Below, piece by piece: positions 14,203 to 22,494 of a stretch of DNA of 27,015 bases. Numbering within the stretch: the first letter of the stretch is position 1; each line of letters opens with the position of its first letter. The DNA is from an uncultured Treponema sp. (lineage in GTDB: Bacteria; Spirochaetota; Spirochaetia; Treponematales; Treponemataceae): assembly GCA_937893155.1 (NCBI GenBank), contig CALBGU010000074.1, forward strand, positions 1 through 27,015, given 5' to 3'. The notes below the pieces were generated by a model. It had not been told where the DNA came from. It did no database searches and saw only the letters and a list, made by a program, of their open reading frames with translations. The position numbers were made by a program, and so were the translations under genes.

Positions 14203-16041
14203 ATGGATAAAAACACTGCATGGGCTATTGGGCTGTCTACAGTTGTGATAGTCGGCTCTCTGTTTGTTCAAACAAAATTCTTTCCTCTCGCTCCGCAAGG
14301 TTCTTCAGCGGAAAACTCTGATTCATCTCCGGCTTCGTCGGAACAAAGCGAAAATGATGCAAATTCGACAGCTTCTGCACTTTTGCAGGCGGTAAAGGCT
14401 GAAGAAAATGCGGTAGAAAAAGCCGAAGAGTATACGATTACAACAAATAAGGCACGCATTACGTTTACCAACGTGGGCGGCGATATTATCGGATATGAGC
14501 TTTTGGGCGAAAAAGAAAAAGACATCGACCGCCCGTTTGACAATAACGGCAAAACGGATTATCACGGCGTTGAAATGGCGGACGGCATTTCTGAGAAAAA
14601 CCGAGCGTTTGCGCTTTCCTTTGGCGATAATAAAGCGCCTATTATTAGCGATTTGTTTGCAGCAAAACGAATTGATGATTACACAATCGGTTTTTATCGC
14701 ACATTCAACACAACTGATGATTCAGGCATCGAACGCGAATTTACATTGGCGAAAACATATTCGTTTTTGCCAGATGAATATATGTTCAAACTTGAGGTGA
14801 ATATTTACGGAGCGGACGGAAAACCTGCGGTTCTGAACGTGGACGGCTTGAGTTATTCGCTTCGCACATCGCCGCAGATTGGTCCGCACTTTGACCCGAA
14901 ACAGAACCGTTATGAGTACCGTAGATTTATGGCATACACAAAAAACGGCAAGGTCAAAAATACGAGCCTTGGCAACAATCAGTTCAAAGAATTCGACAAG
15001 GATTTTTCTTGGGCTGGCGCGGCAGGAAAATATTTTGAGATTTTGGCAATTCCGTCAAGCATTGACACTGTGGAGAGCCTGCACTACTCGACTGCCGTGG
15101 ATTCTGGCTATGCAAATGCGCAGATAATTCTTTCTCGAAAGCCTGTTTCTACCGATACAACGGACACCTATTATATTTATGCAGGTCCGAGAGATGAAAA
15201 GAACCTCGTGAAATATAATGCTGCGGAAAATAACGGCTGGAAACTTTCGGGCTTGAAACTCAACGAAAGCTCTGCTTCGAGCTGGCTTGCGTGGATTGAA
15301 GTCGTGTTGAAAAAGGTGCTTGAGTTAATCAATATGCTGGTGAATAACTGGGGCGTATCAATCATCATAATGACGATTATCATCAAAGCCGCGATGTTCC
15401 CGCTCACGAGCAAAAGCTCTCTTTCAACGCTCAAAATGCAAGAACTTCAGCCGAAAATGCAGGCGTTGCAGAAAAAATACGAAGGCAATCAGCAGAAATT
15501 GCAAGAAGAGATGGCAAAGCTCTATAAAGAATCGGGCTATAACCCAATGAGCGGCTGTGCTCCGATGATTTTGCAGATGATTATCATCTTGGCGTTGTAT
15601 CAGCTGTTTAACAACTACTTTGAATTCCGCGGTGCAGTGTTTATTCCGGGCTGGATTTCGGATTTGTCGCTTGGCGATAGCGTTTTGCAGTTTAAAAACA
15701 CCGTGCCGATTTTGAATTGGAATCATTTGCGCATTTTGCCGTTTGTGTATGTTATCACGCAGCTCATTTACGGCTACATTTCGCAAAGCACCAATCCGCA
15801 GGCTCAAAGCGGCAACGCACAGCAACAGCAGCAGATGAAAATGATGATGTACGGAATGCCGGTGCTATTCTTCTTTATGTTCTACAATGCGCCTTCTGGA
15901 CTTCTCATTTATTGGACGGTAAGCAACGTCATTCAGATGATTCAGCAGGTCATTATCAATCGAATGATTGCGCAGAAGAAAGCGGAAATGCTGAATAAGC
16001 CATCGAATTCGCAAATTCGAGGCGGAAAGAAAAATCGCTAA
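14203..16041 (+). CDS. yidC: membrane protein insertase YidC
   Basis: 612-aa YidC/Oxa1 insertase of the Gram-negative type. Membrane segment 1 is residues about 7-25. A Ser/Glu/Ala-rich linker (about 32-75) leads into the large periplasmic beta domain (about 80-345). The conserved insertase core follows, from WGVSIIIMTIIIKAAMFPLT through LQPKMQALQKKY, GCAPMILQMIIILALYQLF and PSGLLIYWTVSNVIQMIQQ. That core has the expected membrane-facing Lys/Arg and five-helix layout. The C-terminal tail is basic (IRGGKKNR), as in forms that contact ribosomes. Only a weak GAGG precedes the ATG by 11 nt. jag follows 20 nt later. Confidence 0.97.
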   Translation: MDKNTAWAIGLSTVVIVGSLFVQTKFFPLAPQGSSAENSDSSPASSEQSENDANSTASALLQAVKAEENAVEKAEEYTITTNKARITFTNVGGDIIGYELLGEKEKDIDRPFDNNGKTDYHGVEMADGISEKNRAFALSFGDNKAPIISDLFAAKRIDDYTIGFYRTFNTTDDSGIEREFTLAKTYSFLPDEYMFKLEVNIYGADGKPAVLNVDGLSYSLRTSPQIGPHFDPKQNRYEYRRFMAYTKNGKVKNTSLGNNQFKEFDKDFSWAGAAGKYFEILAIPSSIDTVESLHYSTAVDSGYANAQIILSRKPVSTDTTDTYYIYAGPRDEKNLVKYNAAENNGWKLSGLKLNESSASSWLAWIEVVLKKVLELINMLVNNWGVSIIIMTIIIKAAMFPLTSKSSLSTLKMQELQPKMQALQKKYEGNQQKLQEEMAKLYKESGYNPMSGCAPMILQMIIILALYQLFNNYFEFRGAVFIPGWISDLSLGDSVLQFKNTVPILNWNHLRILPFVYVITQLIYGYISQSTNPQAQSGNAQQQQQMKMMMYGMPVLFFFMFYNAPSGLLIYWTVSNVIQMIQQVIINRMIAQKKAEMLNKPSNSQIRGGKKNR

Positions 16042-16061
16042 CTCAACTTTAGGAGACATAC

Positions 16062-16760
16062 ATGGTCAAAGATTACGAAGCAAAGACCGAAAAAGAAGCC
16101 ATCGAAATGGCTGCGAATGATTTGGGACTGGAAAGAGACCAGTTCGATGTGGAAATTCTTGAAACACAGAAAAGCTCTTTATTCAAAAAAGGGTTTGTGA
16201 AAATTCGAGTCCATACGCTTGAAAATAATGCTGTGAAAGAGGACGATGCGGATTACAGCGAAAAAAGCACACATTCCGTGGTTGCAAATCCGCTCCCCGA
16301 AGACGAATTCGAGAAAAAGCTCCTCGAATTTGTGAGTGCCGTTATCGAAAAGATGGGCTACGACATAAAATGCGAAATCGTTTTCCGCGAGGAACACAAA
16401 ATCGGTATCAAACTCAACTCCGAAAGCTCTTCTATCCTTATCGGGCGCAAGGGCAAGAACCTCGACGCATTGCAGCTTTTGGCGAATGTGTACGCGGGCA
16501 GACTCGGCAGAGAGGATATCCGTATTATTCTCGATACCGAAAACTATCGAATTCGACGCGAAGAAACGCTCGTTCGCCTCGCCTACACTACGGCAGACAA
16601 AGTGCGCTCATCTAAAAATTCGATACTCCTTGAGCCGATGAACCCGTTTGAACGCCGCTTGATTCACACGACGCTCAACGATGTGGCAGACGTGGAAACA
16701 AAGAGCGAAGGCGACGGACTGTATAAGCAGGTTCGCGTTCTGTATAAGGGTGCTAGATAG
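16062..16760 (+). CDS. jag: Jag/KhpB-type RNA-binding protein (KH + R3H)
   Basis: 232-aa SpoIIIJ-associated protein (Jag, also KhpB or EloR). The order is Jag-N domain (about 1-52, with SSLFKKGFVKIRV), an acidic linker (53-80), a KH domain with the GRKG loop in ILIGRKGKNLDALQ (about 127-140), and a C-terminal R3H domain with NPFERRLIHTTL. Family members bind RNA and in Gram-positives affect cell elongation and division with KhpA; the spirochaete role is not established. A strong AGGAG lies 8 nt before the ATG. It is last in the yidC operon, the normal arrangement. Confidence 0.94.
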   Translation: MVKDYEAKTEKEAIEMAANDLGLERDQFDVEILETQKSSLFKKGFVKIRVHTLENNAVKEDDADYSEKSTHSVVANPLPEDEFEKKLLEFVSAVIEKMGYDIKCEIVFREEHKIGIKLNSESSSILIGRKGKNLDALQLLANVYAGRLGREDIRIILDTENYRIRREETLVRLAYTTADKVRSSKNSILLEPMNPFERRLIHTTLNDVADVETKSEGDGLYKQVRVLYKGAR

Positions 16761-16781
16761 CAAATTCGAGGGTTAGCAGGT

Positions 16782-17585
16782 ATGGCTAAAAAATTGTTCG
16801 TAATGCTTTTTGCGCTTTTGGCGGCAATAAGCAGTTTTTCCCAATCGTACAAGAAAGAAGACATAGTTCCTGCTTCCCTGTTGAAAGAGCTAGAGGGCAA
16901 GGAATTTATAAGGCGAAGCCATTACAAAGAACGCAATGTCAAATTCGAGCTTGCACCTAAAACGCCGCTTGCCGAATTTGCTACAAAGCAATGGACGCTG
17001 AGCGAAGAGCCTGCGTTCGTGGTGGAAAGCCTGTATGTGATTAAAAAAGAGCGGCTTGCGGCGAACAGCAGACTCAAAGGCAGAGCGGGCGACGATATTT
17101 CGATAAATGCGGCTTCTCGAATTTGCCGTAGCGTGTCCAAAATGGCGGGAATGAAATACTATTCGTACACCAGCAAGAAGCAAAAGACGCTGTATGAAGA
17201 AATGTATATGATAAAATCCCCTACCGACACAACGCGCGTTCCAGACCCTGTGGGCTTTAACAATGCGGACGGACTGACGGCGTATTGCCTTATGAACGAT
17301 AGCGGTTTTGGCAAGTGCAATTATCGGCTTGAATATAAGCAAAATTCGAGAGAGGTATTCACGAGTTTTACGAATGTTCAATGGATTAGCTATGCGTTTT
17401 TGAAGGCTGTTGCGCCAGAAAATTTGAAAATCTCGCTCGTAATTATCGATTGCGGCGATGAGTTTTTGATTTATATGCCGCTACAGGCGAAATTCCCTGC
17501 CTTGAGCATTTTTGAAAAGCACATGAATCAATCGTTTACGTCGCGCGTGGAAGCGATTTGCGGTTGGTTTATTATGCAGTTCTGA
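16782..17585 (+). CDS. exported protein of unknown function
   Basis: 267-aa protein I do not recognise. A signal peptide is clear at residues about 1-21 (AKKLFVMLFALLAAISSFSQ), so the mature protein should be periplasmic or outer-membrane associated. The remainder is soluble mixed alpha/beta with Tyr-rich stretches (MKYYSYTSKKQKTLYEEMY, about 125-143) and a Gly/Asn/Asp segment. There are three cysteines near the middle, no lipobox and no catalytic motif I can name. It starts 21 nt after jag with only a weak AGG upstream and could be read from the yidC-jag transcript. Three copies of the local 9-mer AAATTCGAG lie inside it and one just before it. Confidence 0.8.
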   Translation: MAKKLFVMLFALLAAISSFSQSYKKEDIVPASLLKELEGKEFIRRSHYKERNVKFELAPKTPLAEFATKQWTLSEEPAFVVESLYVIKKERLAANSRLKGRAGDDISINAASRICRSVSKMAGMKYYSYTSKKQKTLYEEMYMIKSPTDTTRVPDPVGFNNADGLTAYCLMNDSGFGKCNYRLEYKQNSREVFTSFTNVQWISYAFLKAVAPENLKISLVIIDCGDEFLIYMPLQAKFPALSIFEKHMNQSFTSRVEAICGWFIMQF

Positions 17586-17615
17586 CGGTAAACTGTTTTT
17601 CAACGGAGGTACGAT

Positions 17616-17888
17616 ATGGTTTCTTCTATGACTATCAGCGAAACAAGAAATCGGATAGCCACTCTCGAAAAAACGATGAATTACGACGAAACTATCTCTA
17701 TTACAAATCAAGGAAAAGAAGTTTTTGCGTTGCTTCGTTGGGATACTTACGAATGTCTTTTGGAAACGCTGGAAATCCTTGCGGACGAGGAATTGTCTAA
17801 TGACCTTTCTATCGGAATTCAGCAGATGAAAGACAAAAAACTGATTGATTTTGATGCTTTCAAGTCGGGGCTTTCATGTACTCAATAA
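17616..17888 (+). CDS. type II antitoxin, Phd/YefM family
   Basis: 90-aa antitoxin. The segment MTISETRNRIATLEKTM, then ETISITNQGKEVFALLRWDTYECLLETLEIL, follows the Phd/YefM fold: an N-terminal DNA-binding part, then a GK-V-A-L strand and a YE-LLETLE helix. The C-terminal tail (about 60-90) would wrap the toxin. GGAGG lies 6 nt before the ATG. The reading frame overlaps the toxin gene by 13 nt. Such pairs are normally autorepressed by the antitoxin-toxin complex, but I find no clear palindrome in the short 30-bp upstream gap. Its location between housekeeping genes near the origin suggests acquisition. Confidence 0.88.
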   Translation: MVSSMTISETRNRIATLEKTMNYDETISITNQGKEVFALLRWDTYECLLETLEILADEELSNDLSIGIQQMKDKKLIDFDAFKSGLSCTQ

Positions 17889-18190
17889 AGTTGACTCTGA
17901 TTGCTTCTGAGTTTATTGCAAAACTCGATAGCACATCGCAAAGGCAGATTATTGAAAAAATTGAGGTCTTGAAAACTGAACCGTTGAAAGTTGGAAAGCA
18001 GTTGAAAGGAAATTTGCAGAATTATCGCTCGGTTCGGTCGGTCGGACAGCGTTTTAGAATTATTTACCAAGTGCACGAAACAGAGGTTGAAGTTGTTGTG
18101 GTTGCAGTTGGAATAAGGCGGGACGGCGACAAAAAGAACGATATTTACGAGTTGATGAAAAAATATGTGAAAATCGGTTTGCTGAATTGA
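17876..18190 (+). CDS. type II toxin, RelE/ParE superfamily
   Basis: 104-aa toxin. The core LKGNLQNYRSVRSVGQRFRIIYQVHETEVEVVVVAVGIR (about residues 42-80) is the RelE/ParE signature, with arginines on the central strands and the terminal GIR. RelE members cut mRNA in the ribosome and ParE members poison gyrase; sequence alone does not decide which applies here. The N-terminal strand and two helices (SIKLTLIASEFIAKLDSTSQRQIIEKIEVLK) are intact, so the toxin looks functional. The start lies within the antitoxin gene (13-nt overlap), ensuring coupled translation. Confidence 0.88.
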   Translation: MYSIKLTLIASEFIAKLDSTSQRQIIEKIEVLKTEPLKVGKQLKGNLQNYRSVRSVGQRFRIIYQVHETEVEVVVVAVGIRRDGDKKNDIYELMKKYVKIGLLN

Positions 18191-18225
18191 CTAAAGCAAA
18201 ATTCGAGGTAAGGTTGGAGCAAAAA

Positions 18226-19287
18226 ATGAAAAAAATTATGATTGCGCTTCTGGCAAGCGTATTATGTCTTTCTAGTGGAGTGTGTAAACCTATGAGCAAG
18301 AGTATTGAGGGCAAAGACGGGCTTTTTGCGGTTCTTGAAACAGAAAAAGGCACGATAACGATGGAGCTTTTCTACAAGGAAACGCCGCTCACCTGCGTGA
18401 ATTTCGTCGGTTTGGCGGAAGGAACGCTCGACGCGGCAAAGGGCAAGAAGTTTTATGACGGCTTGACGTTTCACCGCGTAATCTCTAAGGCGAACGGCGA
18501 CGGTCAGGACTTTATGATTCAGGGCGGCGACCCGCAGGGAACAGGCGCAGGCGGTCCGGGCTATCGCTTTGCAGATGAAATCGTGGACAGCCTCAAATTC
18601 GACAAGGGCGGTTATCTTGCGATGGCGAACGCGGGCGCAGGCACAAACGGCAGCCAGTTCTTCATCACTATCGTCCCGACGACGTGGCTCAACGGCAAGC
18701 ATACGATTTTCGGCAAGGTTGTTGACGAGGAAAGCCAGAAAGTCGTGAACAGCGTAACGCAGGGCGACCACATCAAGAGCTTGTCAATCGTGCGAAATGG
18801 TGCGGACGCGGCGAAATTCAGCGCAACACAGGCGGATTTTGACCGAGAAGCGAAAGTCGCGAATGCAAAGGTTGAAGAGCGCAAAAAGGCGGAGCGCGAG
18901 GCGGCTGAAAAAGCAATGCAGAGCGTTATTGCGGATTGCACGAAGAGCAAAGAGGGCATTTATTTCAAGACGCTCAAAGAAGGCAAAGGAAACAAAATCG
19001 GCAAGGGAAAGAATGCGTTTGTGGAATACAAGGGCTATCTTGTTGACGGCACAGTGTTCGACGGCTCGGCAAAAATGGTTTCAGGCGGACACGAGGGCTT
19101 GAGTTTCCGCGTGGGCGCAGGTCAGATGATTCCGGGCTTTGACATTATGGTGCAGGATATGAAGGTCGGCGAAACGCGCAAAATGGTTATTCCGCCAGAT
19201 TTTGCGTACGGCGCGCGCGGAATCCCGGGCGTTATTCCCGGCGGCGCATATATCTGCTTTGATGTAATGCTCGTGAGCGCGAAATAA
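18226..19287 (+). CDS. dual-family peptidyl-prolyl isomerase (cyclophilin-FKBP fusion, CFBP)
   Basis: 353-aa exported immunophilin with two unrelated prolyl-isomerase domains. A signal sequence (about 1-20) ends LSSGVC and may be a permissive spirochaete lipobox. The cyclophilin domain (about 33-185) has FHRV with Arg84, FMIQGGDPQGTGAGG, SQFFIT, and WLNGKH with Trp154 and His159, the residues needed for catalysis and cyclosporin binding. A charged helical linker (about 205-240) follows. The FKBP domain (about 255-353) has VEYKGYL, GTVFDGS, GAGQMIPGFD, IPPDFAYG and a final ICFDVMLV. The order matches the bacterial CFBP described from Treponema denticola. I choose the ATG at 18226 (GGAG 6 nt upstream, start of the signal peptide) over an in-frame TTG at 18187. 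Confidence 0.93.
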   Translation: MKKIMIALLASVLCLSSGVCKPMSKSIEGKDGLFAVLETEKGTITMELFYKETPLTCVNFVGLAEGTLDAAKGKKFYDGLTFHRVISKANGDGQDFMIQGGDPQGTGAGGPGYRFADEIVDSLKFDKGGYLAMANAGAGTNGSQFFITIVPTTWLNGKHTIFGKVVDEESQKVVNSVTQGDHIKSLSIVRNGADAAKFSATQADFDREAKVANAKVEERKKAEREAAEKAMQSVIADCTKSKEGIYFKTLKEGKGNKIGKGKNAFVEYKGYLVDGTVFDGSAKMVSGGHEGLSFRVGAGQMIPGFDIMVQDMKVGETRKMVIPPDFAYGARGIPGVIPGGAYICFDVMLVSAK

Positions 19288-19300
19288 ACCTCTCCCCAAA

Positions 19301-19334
19301 CCCCTCTCCTAGAAAGAGAGGGGCTGTTTTTTTT
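19301..19334 (+). terminator. intrinsic terminator after the CFBP gene
   Basis: CCCCTCTC (19301-19308) pairs with GAGAGGGG (19316-19323) over a 7-nt loop, followed by CTG and T8. A strong GC-rich stem 13 nt after the stop codon. Confidence 0.93.
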
Positions 19335-19353
19335 GTGCGTGGGCAAAAAATCG

Positions 19354-19517
19354 TGCGTCACGCGGTCAATTCCGTGTTGGGAATGGAAAAATCGTGCGTC
19401 GTGCGGTCAACTCCGTGTTGGGAATGGAAAATTTTTGCGTCACGCGGTCAATTCTTAATTGGGAATTGAAAATTTTTGCGTCATGGGGTCAACTCCGTGT
19501 TGGGAATGGAAAAAATT
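19354..19517. repeat. four tandem copies of a 41-bp repeat
   Basis: Units at 19354-19394, 19395-19435, 19436-19476 and 19477-19517, all exactly 41 bp, starting TGCGTC and containing GGTCAAyTC then TTGGGAA and an A-rich tail. Copies 1, 2 and 4 differ by a few bases. Copy 3 changes the centre so that TCAATTC and GAATTGA form a perfect 7-bp inverted repeat. A partial unit (TGCGTGGGCAAAAAATCG) lies just left, from 19336. The array fills the space between the CFBP terminator and the kinase promoter. It is non-coding as far as I can see. Confidence 0.95.
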
Positions 19518-19568
19518 TTCTCTGTGTTATATAAATACCAAATTTAGTTCGAAAAATTGCGGTTGTCG

Positions 19569-19577
19569 TGCTATAAT
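19569..19577 (+). promoter_or_regulatory. extended -10 promoter for the hybrid kinase
   Basis: TGCTATAAT: TGn plus a perfect TATAAT (19572-19577), ending 7 nt before the ATG at 19585. There is no Shine-Dalgarno and no strong -35. It lies 51 bp after the last 41-bp repeat. Confidence 0.6.
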
Positions 19578-19584
19578 CTAAAAT

Positions 19585-22446
19585 ATGAATATGATTTTGT
19601 ACATCGTTCTTGCCGTTTTTGTTGCGATTGTCATCGGCGTGAACGTAAAAATATATATGTTCCTCAAGAAAAAATTTTCTGAGAATGAGGCTTTGCTCAA
19701 AAAAACGTCTGACGATTTGGATTTTGCGAATGAGTCGATTTCCTTTTTGTGCGATACCAACGATATTTATTTTTGGGTTGTCGATTTTGCTTCCAATACG
19801 GTGCATGCGTGTCCGCGAATGATGAAAGATTTTAATCTGCCTGAGTTTTTTGCGGTTGATTCTGATTTTATCATCAATGCGGGGCATATCCATTACGCGA
19901 GCGTGGACGATTATCGGAAGCTCGAAAAGCGGATTCGGGACGGCGAAACGATTGCTACGTCTAATATCCGCATTATGTTGCCCAAAAACGAGGCGGTGTG
20001 GCGTAGAGTCGGCTATGTGAAGATGGGGAACGAGAACAAGTATTTCGGGTTCAGCGTTGCTATTGAGTCGTTCGAGGATTTTGAGCAGTATTTTATTACG
20101 GCGGCGGAACAGGCGGGCTTGAATGCGTGGATTTACGATGTGAAATCGCGCAGAAACGTGGTGAATGTCAATCCGATTTTTACGGGGAGCCAGATTGCGT
20201 TTTTGCCCGAGGATTTTCGGCGCGGTACGCTCGTGCATCACGACGATATTGAAAAACTGGATTCGATGTTCAAGCGGCTTGAGGACGGCGAAAAGAAAAT
20301 CAGCGAGGAAATCCGTCTCAAGAAAAATCACATTGCGGAAGTCGGCTCGAATCTGGATTACGGCTGGGTGCGCGTGAATTTTACCACGATTTTCAACGAC
20401 GAAGGTAAGGCAAAGCGCGCAATTTGTACCGCGGTGGATATTTCGCAGCAGAAGATTGACGAGCAGCGTTTTAAGGACCAGACCGCCTATCACGACATCG
20501 TGCTGAAAAATACGGTGATGTCGGTGTGGCTCAACATTACGCAAAACACGTTCAAAGATACGCGCGGTATTTACGCCTTTTTGGAAGACCAGCCGATTTC
20601 CGGCAACCTCGACGACCTGTTTGACCGCGTGTACAAGCGTATCCCCGAATCCGACCGCATTCACTGCGCCGCGTTTAACCGCGCTCTTTTGCAGGGATAT
20701 TCGGAAAGCGGGCAGATGGACGTTGAGTTTGAACACCAATTTTGCATCGACAAGCACAGTTCATACAGCGAATGGATTCACACGTCGATTCATATGATGA
20801 AAAATCCAACGACGAATGACCTCGAAGCATTTATGTACGCGATTAACATCGACAAAGCCAAAATGCGCCAGAAAATGCTTGACGAGGTGCTGCTCAACGA
20901 TTACGACATCATTTTCAGCCTTGATTTTTACACGGGATATTATAACGTGCTCGGAAGCCGTTCTATTGAGGAGTTTCGCGACATTGACTCGATGGGCAGT
21001 TTCGACGATATGCTTAGGGATTTGTGCGCAAAAGAGCCGGCGATTTTTGAGAATCCGCTCAAAATCATTTCTGCGGTGTCTCTTGACCGAATCCAAAAAA
21101 GTCTGGACGAAAGCAGCGTGTACACGGCGTATATGCGCGTTATGGAAGGCGGCGAATGGCGGCGCAAAAAATTGCAGGCGACGTATGTGGACAAGGTGAA
21201 AAAGCTGGCGTATCTGATTCAGAGCGACATCACCGAAACGTTCGAGGAAGAACAGCGGCGCAATGACGAGCTTTCGGCGGCGTTGCGCGAGGCGAAAAAG
21301 GCAAATCAGGCAAAATCGGAGTTCTTGAGTAATATGAGCCACGAAATCCGCACACCGCTCAACGGCGTAAAGGGAATGCTCGATTTGATTCAGCTCAATC
21401 CTACGGGCGACGACGTGCCGATGTATCTTGAAAAAGCGGTCATCAGTGCGAAATATCTTGCGGGGCTTATCAACGACATTCTCGATATGAGCAAAATCGA
21501 AAGCGGGAAGTTGGTACTCCACGACGAATGGATGCGATTCGATGAGCTTGAAAAATACATCGATGCGATTATTTCGCCGCAAGCCGCCGAGCGCAATCAC
21601 ACGTTCTCGATTCGGTTTGTGGATTTTTCAACGGCGTGGTCGATTTATGGCGATTCAAACCGCTTAAAGCAAATCTGCATAAATATCCTGTCGAATTCCG
21701 TGAAATACACACCAGACGGCGGCAAAATCAGCGTGTGCATTTCGCTAAGGCAAATGCGCGAGCGCGACGCGGATTTCTATTTTGAGTTCAAAGACAACGG
21801 AATGGGAATGAGCAAAGAATTTTTGCAGCACGCATTCGAGCCGTTCGTTCAAGAAAGCGCGAAACTTGCCAAAAAAGGTTCGGGATTGGGACTTTCTATC
21901 GTCAAGAGCTTGATTCAACTTATGGGAAGCAAAATTGAGGTGGAAAGCGAGGTAAATATTGGCACGACGATGGGTTTTTTACTCACAGCGCCCTACCGAA
22001 TGGACAGCGCGGCGAGTCCCGAAAAGGACGCTGGCGGTTCGGGCGACGCACTTTATACGGGTCGTCGCGTTTTGCTTGCCGAAGACAACGAAATCAATAT
22101 GGTCATTGCGGTGGAGCAGCTCAAGACGTTCGGGCTTGAGGTGGAAACGGCAGAAAACGGCTCGATTGCGGCGGATATGTTTGCCAAGAGCACTATCGGT
22201 TATTACGATTGCATTTTTATGGATATTATGATGCCTGTGATGGACGGTTTTGAGGCGACCAAGACAATCCGCCGCTTTGACCGCGCAGACGCTTTGGCTG
22301 TGCCGATTATCGCGATGACGGCGAATGCGTTTGCCGAGGACGTGCAAAAATCGCTGGAAAACGGGCTGAATTATCATCTTTCAAAGCCGTTTGAGCGCGA
22401 ACAGCTTGCCAAGGTGCTCGAAAAAGCGCTTTGCCCAGAAACGTGA
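19585..22446 (+). CDS. hybrid sensor histidine kinase / response regulator
   Basis: 953-aa hybrid two-component kinase. One membrane segment (about residues 4-22) anchors it; the rest is cytoplasmic. Residues about 45-560 contain several PAS-like sensory modules (approximately 48-150, 165-295, 305-425, 430-555; boundaries are estimates). The HisKA domain has the phospho-acceptor His586 in MSHEIRTPLNG. The HATPase domain (about 685-800) has ICINILSNSVKYT, FKDNGMGMS and GSGLGLSIVKSL. A C-terminal receiver (about 828-950) has LLAEDNE, the phospho-acceptor Asp880 in FMDIMMPVMDG, and the conserved Lys in LSKPFE. No partner regulator or Hpt domain is adjacent, so the output is unknown. Translation probably starts on a leaderless mRNA. 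The hydrolase gene follows after 48 nt. Confidence 0.95.
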   Translation: MNMILYIVLAVFVAIVIGVNVKIYMFLKKKFSENEALLKKTSDDLDFANESISFLCDTNDIYFWVVDFASNTVHACPRMMKDFNLPEFFAVDSDFIINAGHIHYASVDDYRKLEKRIRDGETIATSNIRIMLPKNEAVWRRVGYVKMGNENKYFGFSVAIESFEDFEQYFITAAEQAGLNAWIYDVKSRRNVVNVNPIFTGSQIAFLPEDFRRGTLVHHDDIEKLDSMFKRLEDGEKKISEEIRLKKNHIAEVGSNLDYGWVRVNFTTIFNDEGKAKRAICTAVDISQQKIDEQRFKDQTAYHDIVLKNTVMSVWLNITQNTFKDTRGIYAFLEDQPISGNLDDLFDRVYKRIPESDRIHCAAFNRALLQGYSESGQMDVEFEHQFCIDKHSSYSEWIHTSIHMMKNPTTNDLEAFMYAINIDKAKMRQKMLDEVLLNDYDIIFSLDFYTGYYNVLGSRSIEEFRDIDSMGSFDDMLRDLCAKEPAIFENPLKIISAVSLDRIQKSLDESSVYTAYMRVMEGGEWRRKKLQATYVDKVKKLAYLIQSDITETFEEEQRRNDELSAALREAKKANQAKSEFLSNMSHEIRTPLNGVKGMLDLIQLNPTGDDVPMYLEKAVISAKYLAGLINDILDMSKIESGKLVLHDEWMRFDELEKYIDAIISPQAAERNHTFSIRFVDFSTAWSIYGDSNRLKQICINILSNSVKYTPDGGKISVCISLRQMRERDADFYFEFKDNGMGMSKEFLQHAFEPFVQESAKLAKKGSGLGLSIVKSLIQLMGSKIEVESEVNIGTTMGFLLTAPYRMDSAASPEKDAGGSGDALYTGRRVLLAEDNEINMVIAVEQLKTFGLEVETAENGSIAADMFAKSTIGYYDCIFMDIMMPVMDGFEATKTIRRFDRADALAVPIIAMTANAFAEDVQKSLENGLNYHLSKPFEREQLAKVLEKALCPET

Positions 22447-22477
22447 TTTTTTGGCAAAAGAGATGATGAAATCGGAA

Positions 22478-22486
22478 TGATATAAG
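22478..22486 (+). promoter_or_regulatory. possible extended -10 for the cysteine hydrolase gene
   Basis: TGATATAAG, an extended -10-like element ending 8 nt before the ATG at 22495. The same bases overlap an AGAGG that could be a Shine-Dalgarno, so this may instead be only a ribosome-binding site on readthrough mRNA. Confidence 0.35.
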
Positions 22487-22494
22487 AGGTTTGT

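Noticed and set aside
18187..18225. TTG at 18187 as start of the cyclophilin-FKBP gene
   Set aside because: It would bury the signal peptide behind 13 charged residues; the ATG at 18226 has GGAG 6 nt upstream.
19336..19517. CRISPR array
   Set aside because: Units are directly contiguous 41-bp repeats with no unique spacers and no cas genes nearby.
19489..20757. 422-codon open frame on the minus strand
   Set aside because: Wholly antisense to the hybrid kinase, His/Arg/Ile-rich shadow composition, runs into the repeat array; no family resemblance.
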